64,000 nt of DNA from Bolinopsis microptera. Its lineage: Eukaryota > Ctenophora > Tentaculata > Lobata > Bolinopsidae. Shown here piece by piece: positions 44,024 through 57,730 of this stretch. The position numbers and the translations under genes were made by a program. The notes under the pieces were generated by a model. That model saw only the letters and a list, made by a program, of their open reading frames with translations. It was not told the DNA's origin and did no database searches. Location: contig NC_087076.1 of NCBI RefSeq assembly GCF_026151205.1, positions 9,834,902 through 9,898,901 of the forward strand, written 5' to 3'. Every line of letters starts with the position of its first letter. The stretch's first letter is position 1.

Positions 44024-46129
44024 CAGGGTGGGCCAAAAGTCAGTGGGCACACGTTGGCCTTAATAACTCCGCCGTGTTTTATATTTGAGAGCTGTTGCTT
44101 TGCAGATAGCATACCGTACCTTCTGGTTCGAGGATTCCGTCGTCAAAATTTGAAAATTCGAATATTTTAGACCACGCCCATTCAAAATTAAAGCACCTAT
44201 CTTGTTCTCTCTGAACATGCTGGACGCCTGATTTTTTCAGAGACGGTATATTATTAAATGTTGCACCTGATCTGAAAAAATGACGTGAAATAGATAAGAA
44301 ATGCCGAAGTTATCAAGCTTTTTGCATATCTCGTTAACAAAATTGACTGGGTAATTGTGTGACACGCCACGACACCTTAATTGGGCAGCCTTAACGATTC
44401 CCAAAGTTTTTAACGGGGTGACCTTATCACGTGATCAGCCCAGGTCAATATCATTAAAAATATGTCGTATATTATTATATCTGGGTGAAATATGTCATGG
44501 TTTTTATCACCCGATGGGGTATTTTTGGGCCCCACAATGCTCCAAAGTGGCAGAACCCGATCCAGGGGGACAAAGCCTGCTACAGGCGAGTCCTAGAAAA
44601 ATGTATTGAAAAATTCTTAACTATTTTGATATAATTTTTCAAACACAAGGATATTTTGTATATGATATCCCCCGTCAGATATGTCAAATATTTGTTCATC
44701 TGATCAAATATGCGGGAACATTTTTCATGTCAAGTTTTGCCTGTAAAAGACAAGTAAAAATATGCGTTAACTTTCTCAGATAATTGTAAATCATGACAAA
44801 ATGTCAAGATTTCGGATGTCGCATGATTTTGGATGTCATGAAAATATCAAAATATTCGCAAAATTTTTTCAAGAAATTTGTTCGAAAAAAAAAAGAAAGG
44901 AATTCTGTAATCAACTATTTCTGAAATTAAATTAATTTGTAACAAAATGTAACAATAATTTTGTTATGTCGTGGTTTTCCTTCGAAATATGTCGTATATA
45001 CAGGGTGGCCCATAAGTGACTACCCACACGCAACCTCTTAATAACTCACGTAATTCGTCTCCAAATTGCACCAAAATTTCAGAGATTATAGATATGGGTC
45101 AAACTTAGATTTCCTGAAAGTTTCGTAAGCCACGCCCAATTACAGTGGGCGTGGCGTGACACTCCCTCTTTTTCACTATTGTCTTCATAAAATGAGAACG
45201 CTTTAAGCTAAGAACTCAAACTTTTTTGCACACATTTGGCTTGATAAAACGAGCTCCTGCCTTAGACATCAGCAGAACAACCCTTCAGCGAATCCTAAAG
45301 CAAGACCTTTCTAACCGGGCCTACCGAATCACAAAGAAACACAAACTTTTGGACCGTGATTTCCAATCGAGGATAGATTTCGCCAACACATTCCTGTCGA
45401 AGCAGAATGTGGTTCCCTACTTTGAGGTTGATTTCATTTATTGATTTATCCTAAAAATTTGTGTTTTCCTTTCTAGCAAAGTCATCATCGGTATCCAATC
45501 AAAGCCTAATGAACCTCATTAATACACGCTAACGCCTTACTCTTGATCAGATTGGGTGACGAGATCACTAATTGAGTGCAAATATCACTGACTGAGTGCT
45601 CGGATCACATATCCGATGGATTTTAAAATGGTCATAACTCAGCCATATTTTAACCAATGAACTTGAAACTTTTGGAAAAGTTTTCAATTATCAAGCCAAA
45701 TGTGTGCAAAAAATGTTGAGTTCTTAGCTTAAAGCGTTCTCATTTTATGTATAATATATGTATTAATATGCGAAATATGTAATGATATATTGACCTGGGG
45801 TGATCACTGATCAGGTAAGCCAATCACCTGATCACACGTAATGAATAAACTCGTTATGCTTCGTATCTTGGCCATCTGAGAAGTTACAACTCTAATTTTT
45901 TCAGGACAAACGTAATTCGAATGGCCAAACACAATTCAATAAAATTTAGCTCGATCCGACTATCCAAACTATCAAATAAATGCAAAAATGAACTCGAATA
46001 TTTTCGATTTGACAAATTCATCGAACCAGTGGTGGTAGTAATTCGTACCAGAAAGAATTATTTCAATTGGTCACTCAGTGACTGAGCTATTAAGGCCAAC
46101 GTATGCCCACTGACTTTTGGCCCACCCTG
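44024..46129. mobile_element. 2.1-kb mariner/Tc1-like element, with an inner hairpin
   Basis: 46-base terminal inverted repeats with two mismatches (outer end CAGGGTGGGCCAAAAGTCAG); the left end follows TA. CAGGGTGG(C/G)CCA ends are typical of some mariner/IS630 groups. A second related end, CAGGGTGGCCCATAAGTGAC, lies at 45001, so a relative is nested or the element is composite. An inner inverted repeat pairs 45187-45244 with about 45690-45750 (GAGAACGCTTTAAGCTAAGA and its complement). A transposase relic sits inside that loop. Defective. Confidence 0.85.
45226..45441 (+). pseudogene. Mariner/Tc1 transposase relic (DNA-binding helix region)
   Basis: Reads APALDISRTTLQRILKQDLS, then NRAYRITKKHKLLDRDFQSR and IDFANTFLSKQNV. 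This resembles the second helix-turn-helix and linker of mariner-type transposases (SxxTVxRILKxDLxxxPYKxxxxHxL...RxxFAxxFL). The DDE catalytic part is absent. Confidence 0.75.
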
Positions 46130-46482
46130 TTTTATAAATTTAATTTAGTGGAGTTAGTGCGTATGCTAGCAGCTAGCTGGTATATATGATACACAAGCTG
46201 TTAAAGTCGACCTGACCACACTGTCACTCTCATTGGCACAGTTGGTGAAAGGACCCAGGCGCGGTGGTGCTCATGAGTGAAATTCTACCATTGCTCCACA
46301 ATTGCAAAGTTGATCTCCTCACAGGATAATTATAAAATAATGAATACAGTTGACAGTATTTTCAAAACATTAGCTGACCATCCAGTTTTAATGTTTTCCA
46401 ATGTTTCACTGTATTCAATGCTGAATACAATTGAACCAAAAACAACTTTTAACTAACATCTGTTTATTTTGATGAATAGGTA
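46130..46482. other. Spacer before the SUGP1-like gene
   Basis: AT-rich sequence; the last 30 bases end in TTTGATGAATAG, a possible splice acceptor three bases before the first ATG, so a 5' UTR exon may lie here or in the element-rich region upstream. Confidence 0.4.
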
Positions 46483-49400
46483 ATGGACAATCTTTCTGCT
46501 TCTTCCCCTCCTCCAAATATCTTTGCAAATGATGGAAGCTTTTTTGACCAATTCAGAAAGAAAATGGCCTACCAGTCAAAGACATCAAACTTACCTCAAA
46601 ACCCGAATTGTCAGAAACAGCGCCCAGGATTTCGACCAAAGACAGCATGTAAACCTATAAACTTAAAAGCATCATTAAAGAAACATCTTAAAAGCGACTT
46701 AGCTGTTAAGGGTAAGTATTGTGTGATACTTCAAATCTAGTCAATCACGATAGCTGGAATATTTCTCACATTCATAATTGAATATATTATGGTTACACTA
46801 ACTACACAAAGATTTGCGTGTGACCTGAGCTGAAACGATCAAGACTTTGTCATTGTTATGATATGACAAGTTCCAGCTAATCCAATTCTCACGGCAGTCC
46901 TTAAGGTACTTTAGAAACGAAACCGGAAGCACGAGAGCTGATCAATGGTACTGAAGACAGATCCTGCACTGGGAACCCTGTTTCTAGGTTAGATTATTTG
47001 CAAATTGAACTAAAATTACCTCTGAAATCAGTTTTTAAAATATATCAGTGGGGACAGTACAATTTGCTTGATACTTATCTTAAAATTAAAATATAATTAG
47101 TCTCTTGGTTGGGTTTTTAAATATTCGTATGTCTGATTCCATTAGCCATAATCTGCTAACCTCAACCCTGAATTGGGAGAAATTCTATAATAATTGCACA
47201 ATAAACTCTCAAATTTCGTACATTTAAAGTTTCAATTCATGTGTGTTCCAATGCAATATTCGCTCGGCACATTATCACAATATAATATATGTATAATGCT
47301 CAACAGTCAACGAAATTTTCTCATATTAGTCGTGTGGAAGTCCTAAATTGTGTCATGGTTACTAACTTATAATTTATCATCAAATGATTTTATTACAGTT
47401 GTCAAATTACATCGAGTTCCAATTATGTGACTGTAGTATTTGGCTCATGAATTGATTTTATCACAGCAACCCTTTCACTCTAGACACGATATAATCTCAT
47501 AACCAGGTGGCATGAAAATTTGATCTTTGCTCTTGATTCAGCACCAGGCGCACGTCAAATATATATATGTATATATATCTATATTATATATTATATATAT
47601 TTATATATCATAATATTTTATATTTAATATGTATCATAGTTAATAGTTGATAGTACTATGTTTACAGTATGCACTGAAGGGGTATCCTAGGAAGTTTCTT
47701 GAACTTCTCATTTAACCCTCAATTAAGTTTCCTATCATTCGGCTGAGTCGACCGAGGAGATCGCATAGATCCATTATCATTAATCATTATATGTACATAA
47801 TATATATATATATATAATATATATATTATGTATATATCATTTTCCACCTCATTTAGTCATTAGTTTTCCTTTTGTTTATCAATTAGTTCGGGTAGTGTCA
47901 ACTTTTTGAAGCAGATGCAAACGCGATTGTGTAAAATGTTGATAACTCGTTTATATCAATATTCCTAGGCCTATACTGCGTGTCATGAGGCGTTTTACAT
48001 TGCACCAATGCACTTTTGCACTATTGCATTATGGTGCAATAATAATGGTTTGTAGAGCCCCTGAAAATGTAACTTAGATAAAATATCCTACATTTTTTAG
48101 GTTTTACTCTGCTGTTTATAAAGTAACTTTTTAAAATTAGTCAATGGGATAGTTTGAAATAAATTTCACCAAGTTGTAATTAATTAAAATTATTAAATTG
48201 TAATTAATTAAAAAGGATTTATATTTTGGCACAATCGGGTATTAACAGGTGGAGTTAACTATTATGCTTTTCACAAAAGATACCTTTTCTCCATTTCAAT
48301 TATTATATCTACCACAGGTTTTCCAAGGAATGGAGACCCAAGGCGCGTAGTCCAGCACTGCCCCCCAAGGCGCGTAGTCCAGCCCGGTCACCCAAGGCGT
48401 GTAGTCCAGCCAGGTCCCCCGAAAGAAGATCAGAGAAAAGGAAAACCCACTCCCCAGAGAGACGGCGGTCCAAAACTCCAGAAAAGCGGCAGTCTAGAAG
48501 TACAGATAGGCGGCGGTCAAGAACACCTGAAAGACGGCGGTCAAAATCCTTGGATCGACGACGGTCGAGAAGCTCAGAAAAGAAACGACACTCAGAGAGG
48601 TCGCCTGGGCAAGAAAGGAAATGTTCATTCGACAAGTCGCCTGCAAGGGAGAAGAAGAAATCTAGTGATAGGTCTCCTGAGAAGAGGCATTCCTCCTCCT
48701 CAGAAAAAACCCCTGATTCATCAGAGAAGTCTCACAGCACGGGGAGTGCTTCACCCACTACTTCCACCACGTCAGGTAAATTATGCGACTCCTAATACAA
48801 ATCCGTTAGAAGTAGTACATATTACATTGGTCAGGTATAATGGTATTATAGATAGTTCATTTGTGCAATACCTTCAGCTTATAATAAACAGACCATTTCA
48901 GATACAACCAGGAAGAGGAAGAGAAAGTCCCGGTGGGGTGAGAAGCCTGCGGAGGTAGTTGCTGCAACGACACCAGCTACCCCCACCAAACCAGTCATTG
49001 CTATGATAAACGGAGTTCCTGTTGTAGTTCCTACTGTTGTGAGTGCCCTATTCTAATCAGCATGTCACTTTTTTAAACATTGTGTCTCTGTAGGAGATTT
49101 TATGATCACTTTAAAGTTGAAGAATTCATGTTTCTAAAACTTGTCTCGCATAAATAAGATAACGTGAAGGGTTACATAACACAATCTTTAGTGGTTTATG
49201 TGGCACGGCTTTTCTCAACCCAGCCAGTGAACATTTTCTACCGTTCTTAAGACCGATGTCACCGTGCGTCGAATCCTCCACATAGCGATACTATTTTGTA
49301 TTGTTACATTCCGACTTCTCACACCACACTTCCCATTGAGATTGAGAAGCCTCTCTCTCTTCTCCCATACCCTGACAGTCTCATTATTACTCTCCAGTTC

Positions 49401-50226
49401 TCTCGCTAATAAAGACCCCCACCACCCGCACCTCTCTAATATAATAACTCATGTAGTGTGTGTGTGTGTGGTCGTTTTAACAAGCATCCTTGACATGCAC
49501 ACTTGCTGTAACACGTTCTTCTGGAAGCTTCTCTTTTTCTTCTCCCTCACCATTGACCACCTTGTCTGAGCAGCCTGATTGTGTGTTGCCATGACCACCA
49601 TGTGACCAGGGCGTCATGTGCATGTGTGCGTACTGCCTGTGTGCACTGTGCTTGTAAAAACGAACAGTTCTACGAGCAATATCGCATGCTTAACGGAAAA
49701 ATATTTTGTGATTGGCCAACAATGACTTTTGTGCTGGTCTTATGCGAAGCAAAAATTATCATAATTATAATCATTATATTATGTGTGGTAAAACTGACTG
49801 AGCATATGAATAAAATGGAACATGGCTGGGAACATGGCTGGGAACATGACTGGGGCCGTCTATATAATTATCTTAATTAAAGAGTTCTCTCAGTGACATG
49901 CAATTATAAGGTGCATTGTCCAACTTTGTGGAGCAGATCAGACCACTTAAAAAGCCCTATAATATTAATAATTAATGATAATTAATCTACTCTCATTATC
50001 AATTATTGATCATGATCTACATTCCGTCTTGATTATTAATTGTAATGTTTGTACCACGATCAGGCGGACACACCTCAAGAGGTAACGTTAAAAGCGCTGT
50101 CTACCCTGCTGAAGAACAAGACAGCTGACCCAAACAAGGTGAAGTACGAGTACGACAGTGACGAGGAGACCGAGAATGGAACATGGGAGCACAAACAGCG
50201 GGCTGCTGAGATAGAATCTACTGAAA
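46483..50226 (+). CDS. SUGP1: SUGP1-like spliceosomal protein, 5' part, with an RS domain
   Basis: Nuclear pre-mRNA splicing factor candidate. Exons: 46483-46711 (MDNLSASSPPPNIFANDGSF, FDQFRKKM), 48318-48775 (RS/SPE-rich: RRRSRSSEKKRHSERSPG), 48902-49038 (TTRKRKRKSRWGEKPAEVV; GT donor GTGAGT) and 50064-50226 (YEYDSDEETENGTWEHKQRA, donor GTTAGT). FANDGSF..QF, KRKRKSRWG and YDSDEE..GTWEH are SUGP1 landmarks, in the correct order. The last three exons join in phase. Exon 1 to exon 2 does not (one base short), so an exon between 46712 and 48317 is missing from this model. SURP modules, normally between the first two landmarks, and the terminal G-patch are not visible. Symbol is by landmark match only; another RS-containing splicing protein is possible. 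Confidence 0.65.
46712..48317. other. First intron(s) of the SUGP1-like gene
   Basis: 1.6 kb without a recognisable SURP exon. Contains AT-rich palindromic runs (ATATATATA near 47555-47620 and 47800-47836). The phase mismatch of the flanking exons implies at least one exon hidden here. Confidence 0.5.
49039..50063. other. Intron of the SUGP1-like gene
   Basis: About 1 kb with a pyrimidine-rich stretch (about 49330-49460), a short (GT)n at 49457-49471 and a triplicated ACATGGCTGGGA near 49820-49850. Open frames here are not supported. Confidence 0.5.
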
Positions 50227-52907
50227 GTTAGTTTCTACTGTTTCTTAGTATCTAATTTTACTTCTTTTTCGTTTATTACTATATGGTAGACTTTTAAGAA
50301 AGAGCACTTCCTTTTTAGTGCGAAATTTAGTAGTAGCGGACGTACACTTATCTTCGTGCCCATCAAGAAAGTTTGTACTGCACGTAGTGTTGAAATAGAG
50401 AGCCAAGAGACGACCACAAAGACACCATTTATTTGGCAATTTGAGACGTGCTGTTCTAGCCATGTCACCTTGGTGAATCTGGGAAGCTCTTGCTCGGTGG
50501 TTCAATTGAAACCAAGCTTGGTGATAGCCCGCCCAGGGTCAGGACGATATTTCAAATCTCCATCTTCGATACGTAAAATCAATATTCATTTTATCAACAT
50601 CATTCTGCAATTCAAATAACTCGTAGTCTTCAAGACGCAATTACAGCTTCTAATTTAGTCTCGTTAAAACTGAGACAACGCCCAACGGTCATTCAAATGG
50701 TCTTTAAATTGTTACATTATAATATTGCTGGTCAAATTTATTTATTCATAGGTCTGGAACTTTAAAAGGTCCGACACGCTAGAGGGCCGGAATGACTGTC
50801 AACTAATATAAAGTTATTAACAATATATTACAACTAATATCCAGTATCCACCCCTACCAAGATCTTCCGGACATTTTTTGGTCCGGCAACAAATTTGTTT
50901 GGGATTTAAATTCTTACTGTAACTGTGAAAAAGGTGGTGGTCACACTAAATATTGCCGCGCGCATGCTCACGTAAAAGGTAGGTATTTTTCATTAGTCTT
51001 TATATGGCAACAATATATCAGTATAATATCACCGCCAGTTCTTCTGATATATAAGGTGGTCGGTATTTGGTTTTATAAGTAGCTGAAATAGCTGGCCATA
51101 TGTATGGTAGGGACACGGATCAGCATTTTTTGCCCAGATCATCGGAATTTCGGGAATTTCTGTTCAGTTCATGGCTGGACCGCAGAACAGTCGAGCTTGG
51201 TATTATTATAATTATGTGTGTCTGATTTCTAAAAGGGTGGGTAATAATTATTTCTAAATACTTTTATTTTTTGTGATTAACTACCGTAGTGTCTCGTAAT
51301 GTCTCATATTTAGAGGAGAGCTGGTTTCCCATTACTAGTTACAAGTATGTGAGTATGTATCAGAAAGGAATTGTGAATGCTAAGTGAATGAGACGCAATG
51401 TTGTGTGATCTTACGTTACATAACAGTTCTGCTTTTCAATCTGATTTAGTTGTAAACATACTATCTAGACCCATGACCCTGGTGTAGGAATTCTATATTT
51501 CAAGGAGTGTGTATAGTGTATACTCTGAAGATATGAGGAATGGGGAATAATGATTATGAATGGGTGCATATTGTGCTCCAGATATGAAACAAAATGAAAC
51601 GTCCTTAGTCCTGGAGAGTCTGTACCGACGCGATGTGTAACCTTATTGTGTACGGTGTTTTTCAATGCGAACTAGGTCACAACCTGCTTTTACCGCACGA
51701 ACGCACGTAACGCATCCTGATTACACCATGACTTAAACTGGTCAGCCTCAAAATCTGCTCATGTATAATTTAAACAAAACTGCTACTAATACTAACAACA
51801 TTTAGTGTTAGATAACTAATACAACGTGTAAGCCTATTTTACACTCGCACAAAAAATAGTGGTCACTTACTTTTATCTCATTCAATAATAGGAAATTAAC
51901 CTCACTCACCGCTGCTTTCCTTAAGAGAGTGTGGCGAGAATTATCACCTGAGAGAGCAGGGTCAGGGGTGGTGCGTGACGTCATGTCACGTGGTGTGTGA
52001 CGTCACTCACCGCTGCTTTCCTAGAGCAGGGTGAGGGAGGTGTTTTGGAACATGTTCTCTGTAGAGTGGTGTCTCCTGGCTGGTTGTTGGTGTCCGGGGA
52101 CCACCTAGCACCAGCATCTCACCAACAGTAACAGCCTATCAGCGATCTTTGCATGACTTTAACACATCTTGACGTGTAAATTATTTTACACCGTAAGTTT
52201 TATACCACGTACTGTAGATCTGCAACTGGATAAGAAATTATGTAGTAATAATGTTTACTGCAACCTGGCGATTTACTGCCCGGATTCTTTATTACATAAT
52301 CATAGAAGTAGACTAGAACTCAAGCTGGAACTAGCCAGAATTCTCTGTCTGGAGGTTCTCTTCACCCCAATTTCCCACATTATGGATTTACTGATAACTC
52401 CTAGCTGAGCTATATAATAATAGAATAATGTTTGCAGAACCCTGCGTATTCTCAGTTTTAACTATGTAGGCGAGCTCCACAAATCTCGTTGGACGACCAT
52501 AGTATTTCCTTCTCAAGCAGACACGCGGTGTTTTAAAGATATACGGTGACATGTAGGCTCTTTACTGGAGGATGGTTTAATGTATCCGGAAGATAATGGA
52601 GTTTAAAGCTAGGGGACCACCAACGTTGAGATTTAAAGATTGTGGGATTGGCTCATAATTATATATGATCGTTGAGAGTGGATGTGTTTGCGATCGTTTA
52701 AAAGCACGTGACCTCCCCCGGATTTAAAGTAAATGCTCATTTAATTAGATAATTAAATAATTAAATTGTGTGTTGGACAAACAAGCCTTCAACAAATCAT
52801 TGTTTCTCGATACGCAAGTGTCCAGTTAGATTACGTGGACACACAGCTAGTTAGTGCCAACATTTTAAGTGGATACTGAACAGCTTGGATGACATGTTTC
52901 AGAATCA
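50227..52907. other. No gene recognised
   Basis: AT-rich sequence with a duplicated GTGACGTCA..CTCACCGCTGCTTTCCT block at about 51903-52025. If the SUGP1-like gene continues, this is its intron. One CACGTGG site near 51986. Confidence 0.45.
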
Positions 52908-52950
52908 GAGAGCGAGAGAGGGAGAGAGAGAGAGCAAGAGAGAGACAGAG
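52908..52950. repeat. (GA)n-rich tract
   Basis: Interrupted GAGAGAGAGAG microsatellite of about 40 bases. Confidence 0.85.
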
Positions 52951-53557
52951 AGATTCCTTTTAGTAATTACTAATGAACCATAGCTAGAGAAAAACGGATT
53001 TGAGTTGTCTAAGATTTAGGAGTTCCTGATAACAATGACTGGGTTAATTGATCAATTAAAAAATCTTCTTAACATGTTTAAGTGAGTTCTTAATTACTAA
53101 TTATACACTTCCCAGTTCCCACTGATAAAAACCGCGATCAGTTCTGCCAGTTCCCGCAAACAGCTGAACTGGTTACGATATAGATAATGTAAGAATAAAT
53201 TACAGTGAGCCCGGGTGAGCCACAATTATAATTCTAAATAACCATTATTTACACTAGCAGGAACCCGTCTAACCCTAAAGTAGTGTCAAGACTCAAGAGA
53301 CTAAAAAAATGATTACCTATTTAATTTGCGTTTTTGACACCACTCAAATTTTGGGCACTAAAATTCTTATTCCTTCGCCAATTTTTTATTTTTTTATGCT
53401 GATTTGAAGGCCAATAAAGCATTTAAAGCAGTCAAAAAAGTTTAATATACAATATATCTTTTACGGTTTTGGGCTGAAGTGATATCACTTCAGCTAAGGC
53501 CAAGCTTTGAAAGTCTGAAGTACCGTTCCTATTGGTAATACACTCCTGAGTTGTTAA
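52951..53557. other. No gene recognised
   Basis: AT-rich sequence, ending at the TTAA boundary of the next element. Confidence 0.45.
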
Positions 53558-55605
53558 AGGACCAGTTAACTGAAAAAAAAGTTATCCTCATATTTTGACA
53601 GATTGTGACAAATAGCAAACTGAGCAACGAGTCGAAATTCCTAAATCTCTAACTGCTCTCTAACGCGTGTAATTAGCGTTTGTATTATTTTGGCGATGAC
53701 GTCATAAAGTCCCTTGCGCGCACAGAGCAGCTCGTGAGACTGTATTTTACAGGTAAAAATGGACATAATACAATGTTTCTCCCCCAAATAACTCGAAAAG
53801 TAAGTGTTTTAGGGTACATGTTGCTTCATAAGTTGTATATAAACATGGCCATTCTGCACAATTTGCATCCATTCAAAAATCTGTAGGGCCTTCATAGCCC
53901 AATTTACGAGACACCCATATTTTTGCATGATTTCTGGAACCGGAAATCAGTTTTTCGCCAATAACTGAAAAAGTAAGCACTTTAAGGCATCTGTTTCTTC
54001 GTAAGTCATATATTAATATGCTAAATGCGGTTCTTTTGCACCCTGTTTAAAGACTCTATCACGATCCTATCGAAAATGGGCTCAGCACCACGCCCAAAAT
54101 GGTTTTTGGCGAATTTCTCGAAAAGTAAGGATTTTAGGCCATGTGTTGCTCAATAACTCCTATATAAACTTGCATATGCGGCTTCGTTTAAGCCTATTTT
54201 GAAGTCTCCACGACCTTCAGAAGCAAAGGGTCGGTTACGTTATTGGGTCAATATCGGCGTGGTCAATATGTCTCCAACCGAAAATCGTTTATTCATACTT
54301 TTGGGAAGGTCTTTGCAAAATTTCGGGAGTATACGAAAATTTGCAGGTTCAATTCCATAAATGTCCATAAATGACTGGACTACACAAGTTTAGAGTTAAC
54401 TTTAGAGAAACTCATAAATCATTATTATCTAAAATTAAGCTGTCAGTGTCCATGATCAACCTATGGCTACAATGTTTTACGTGAAAATTGAAATGTAAAA
54501 ATCAGGAGTAATATAAAAAGTGTATTTTTAGATTAAATTGCTATCTCATAGTTTAAGAATTGTATAGATTAAAGTTTGTCGTTTAGCCATCTAAGAATCG
54601 ATCGTGCCGTAATATATATGGCCAAAGAATAATAGGGTCTTGGAAATTCTATAGTTGTTCAGTGGGTCGATTGACTGAACACGTTTGCACTTGGTATTTA
54701 ATTTTATGATCATACAAGTAGGACGATAACTAGGTAAGTCAAATTCAAAACACTCCGCACACTGTACAGTCCAATCAGTATTTAGTAGACCGGGTATTTT
54801 TCGGTTCCCACGGCACCGTTCTGATAGGAGCTACTTCTACTAATGGTCCCATGGGAACGGCCGTTAAATAGCCAGACTTCTTGTCTCCTGTACTCAGTAC
54901 TGTCTGGCACGTGTGGATTAAAGTATAGTAAGAAATTTCGCTATGCTAAAAATATAATTGCTCTCGGAACTATGTCTTTTAGGACAGCGAACCATTCGAC
55001 TGCTCGCATTCTTCCAAACAACTGTAATATTATATTACAGAGTTACACTCTTATCAGCTATATTTAATATATAGCACATTATTTTGTGTATTAGTTTCAT
55101 GTACTGGGGAAAAATAATCGGTACAGTCTCCCTTCGTTTGTAATGAAGCAATGAAAACAATCCAAAATTATCACATATGACATAACTTGTAATAGCAGAG
55201 ACTTTCTAACCGTACATTCACCCGCCACTGTTCAAGAACTTATGTCACTGTTTAAAATCCTGACGTGAGCACTGTACATCCAATCAGCTATTCATATAGT
55301 TAGGGTGATAGCCAAAACTATAAGGATTTTGTAGAACTAGGGAAATAGTCATAACTCTAAAATTTGAGTGAGTTACACGTGTTTTATTGACGATGATAAA
55401 CATTTGTGCATTGTATTACGCTATGCAAGCGCGCACTGAGGGACTTTATGACGTCACGCGGCCACAGCTTATTATTGCAATAACACGCGTTATACGTACG
55501 CTAGAGAGTTGGTTCTTTCGGCGATACGATTCTTTACCAGTTTGTCACAGCTGATTTAAATCTTAGCCAAATTGGAGACTACAAATTGTTCAGTTAACTG
55601 GTCCT
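53558..55605. mobile_element. 2.05-kb piggyBac-like non-autonomous element (TTAA target)
   Basis: Bounded by TTAA on both sides (53554-53557 and 55606-55609). Ends are inverted repeats starting AGGACCAGTTAACTGAA. About 130 bases further in, GACGTCATAAAGTCCCTTGC at the left pairs with GAGGGACTTTATGACGTCAC near the right end. The left interior has three diverged tandem units of roughly 180 bases (at about 53780, 53955 and 54110), each with CTCGAAAAGTAAG..TTTTAGG..CAT-type words. No transposase frame. TTAA insertion points to piggyBac. Confidence 0.8.
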
Positions 55606-55609
55606 TTAA

Positions 55610-57730
55610 AATTGTTAAATTCAGGTTACAGTTCAATATCGTACCATGATCACGTGTCACATGAATTGCAGTCACGTGACGTCCTGATCAGTGCAAAGTT
55701 TGCACGCTGAATGCAATGAACCGTTTTCTCGCTCTTATACACAAATATATATCATAATGTAATACATGTATTCAAGTTGTGCTGCAAACATATCCTAACA
55801 ATTATCATCTCAAATTTCGAAAAAAAGGCAATATTGTTAGGTTACCGAGCCCGCTATAAAGCCTCACTAAGTTATACGTTATTATCATGATTAATACTCC
55901 GCTAAAGAAAGGGAGAATTTATAGTCATAATGTCTATAATGTCTATTTACCTGGTCTGGTGCAGATTAATGTCTTTAACGCCATAATAATATGTGACGTG
56001 TATGTGAGTAGACTGTGAAAGTTAGACCACCATATAAAAGTGGTATTATATTCAGATCATAATGTTGTTAGACCTGAAATTATATCTCAACAATTTGCGG
56101 TATGTGAGACGGAGACCACACTATTATAATGAATATCATCACCTTCAAGTACCACTTAATTTCCCTCTCTTCAAATAAGTAAAGTAGATCCATTCTGGCT
56201 ATTATGATTATATCACGTGGGCTAATATGAGCAGGTAATATATTACCATAATAATATACTATTACTATAGTGATATCACTGAACATATAGTACATGTTAG
56301 AGGGCTCCAGAGAAATTGTGGTCTTTTATATACGGCTTCCGTTAGATCAGTAGTACGTGAGCAGAAGCCAGAACGGCACATAGGCGGAGGAAAGGTGGTA
56401 CTGATGTGGCGGGATAGTGATAGACTGCTTAAATTATATTTATAATCATTAAACCACACAAATGTGAGGAATTCAAGAAATGTGAGGGTTCTTGGAGGAA
56501 TTTGAGAAGTAAGAGTTTTCCTCCTGGTGACTGTAAGGTTGGATCACCAGTATTTATATAAGCCGGGGTGGTGTACCGTTCTCACCACTTATAACTTGAC
56601 TATTTGGGTGTACACCGTCGGTTTACTGTAGGGGGGGGGGGGGGGGGGGGCCGGGGGACCGTATTTAACAAGATTATATGGTACAATACCAGTGCACCAC
56701 ATTATCTGTGACCACACTGCGTTTCTCAGTTTCTCAGTCGCAACAGCAATACATTTAGAGGTCATGAACTGCAACATTTGACCTGAATATTATGATGCTC
56801 ATTATACCTTATCTGAGTTGTTGACTGTTGAGCGATAAGTAAACATAGAAAATGATGAGAGGAGCATAATAATATATCTAAGTGAAGTATAGATATAGCC
56901 TGATGATATTGTATACTTAATACTTGTATTGTATGTGAGGGTGAAGTGAGGTATGAACTAAGTTTTGTAACAAGGCCTAATTGTTGGACGTACGTTGTTG
57001 TGCTCAGTGCAGCAGCTACCTCTCTGTATCTCAAATTGTCGGTATTATTGTTACATATTCTGTCCTGTAAGTTTAGGTTAGCTTCACGGTAGAGAACAGG
57101 AATCTCAAGAGGGTAAATTATAGAAAATGAGGAAAGGAAGCGGTTACTGAGAGTATTTAGCCTTAGAAATACGCACGATTTCAGTTTTGAGTCATAAGTG
57201 AATGAAGCAACTTTCGTAAATCTTTAAATTGAGCTAGAAGGTTCGATACGAGAACTCCGAGAAAAACATGGTTGTAATTGAACATATCACAATGTCCGTT
57301 AGAATTTACACACGAAGGAAACTCAGATGTATCCTCTAAGATCGTGAAGCTTTAGCTCAGCCTAATCAGTGGAACAGTGTGAAACACATACTCAATTGTA
57401 TAAGTACTAGTAACTTCACACCCAGTGTCACTGTCCCTTATCACTGGTATCACCGGTCATGTTTCAGACCCCTAATCACATAAATGGTCCTTATTACTGA
57501 ATGCATTGTGTCATTCCAGTGGAATTTGCAGAATTTATAGGACTGAGGATACGTGTTTTTTTTAATTAAATACTTTTCAAATTTAGTAAATTTGAATATC
57601 TAATAAATATTACCTGATAAACGGATGTATTTGTCAAGGGTGATACAGTTATTAATTATAATTATTGATTGTGCTATATTTCATTATCTACTTACTAAGT
57701 GGTGATTTGGTACGGGAGTACTGTTCAACT
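55610..57730. other. No gene recognised; G-run at 56630-56650
   Basis: Contains two close CACGTG sites near 55652 and 55671, a G run of about 20 at 56631-56650 and otherwise AT-rich sequence. No splice-bounded open segment stands out. Confidence 0.45.

Noticed and set aside
49264-49880. Two plus-strand open frames, one hydrophobic and Leu/Ser-rich
   Set aside because: They sit in an intron of the SUGP1-like gene, are low complexity (pyrimidine-rich DNA) and lack splice or start support.
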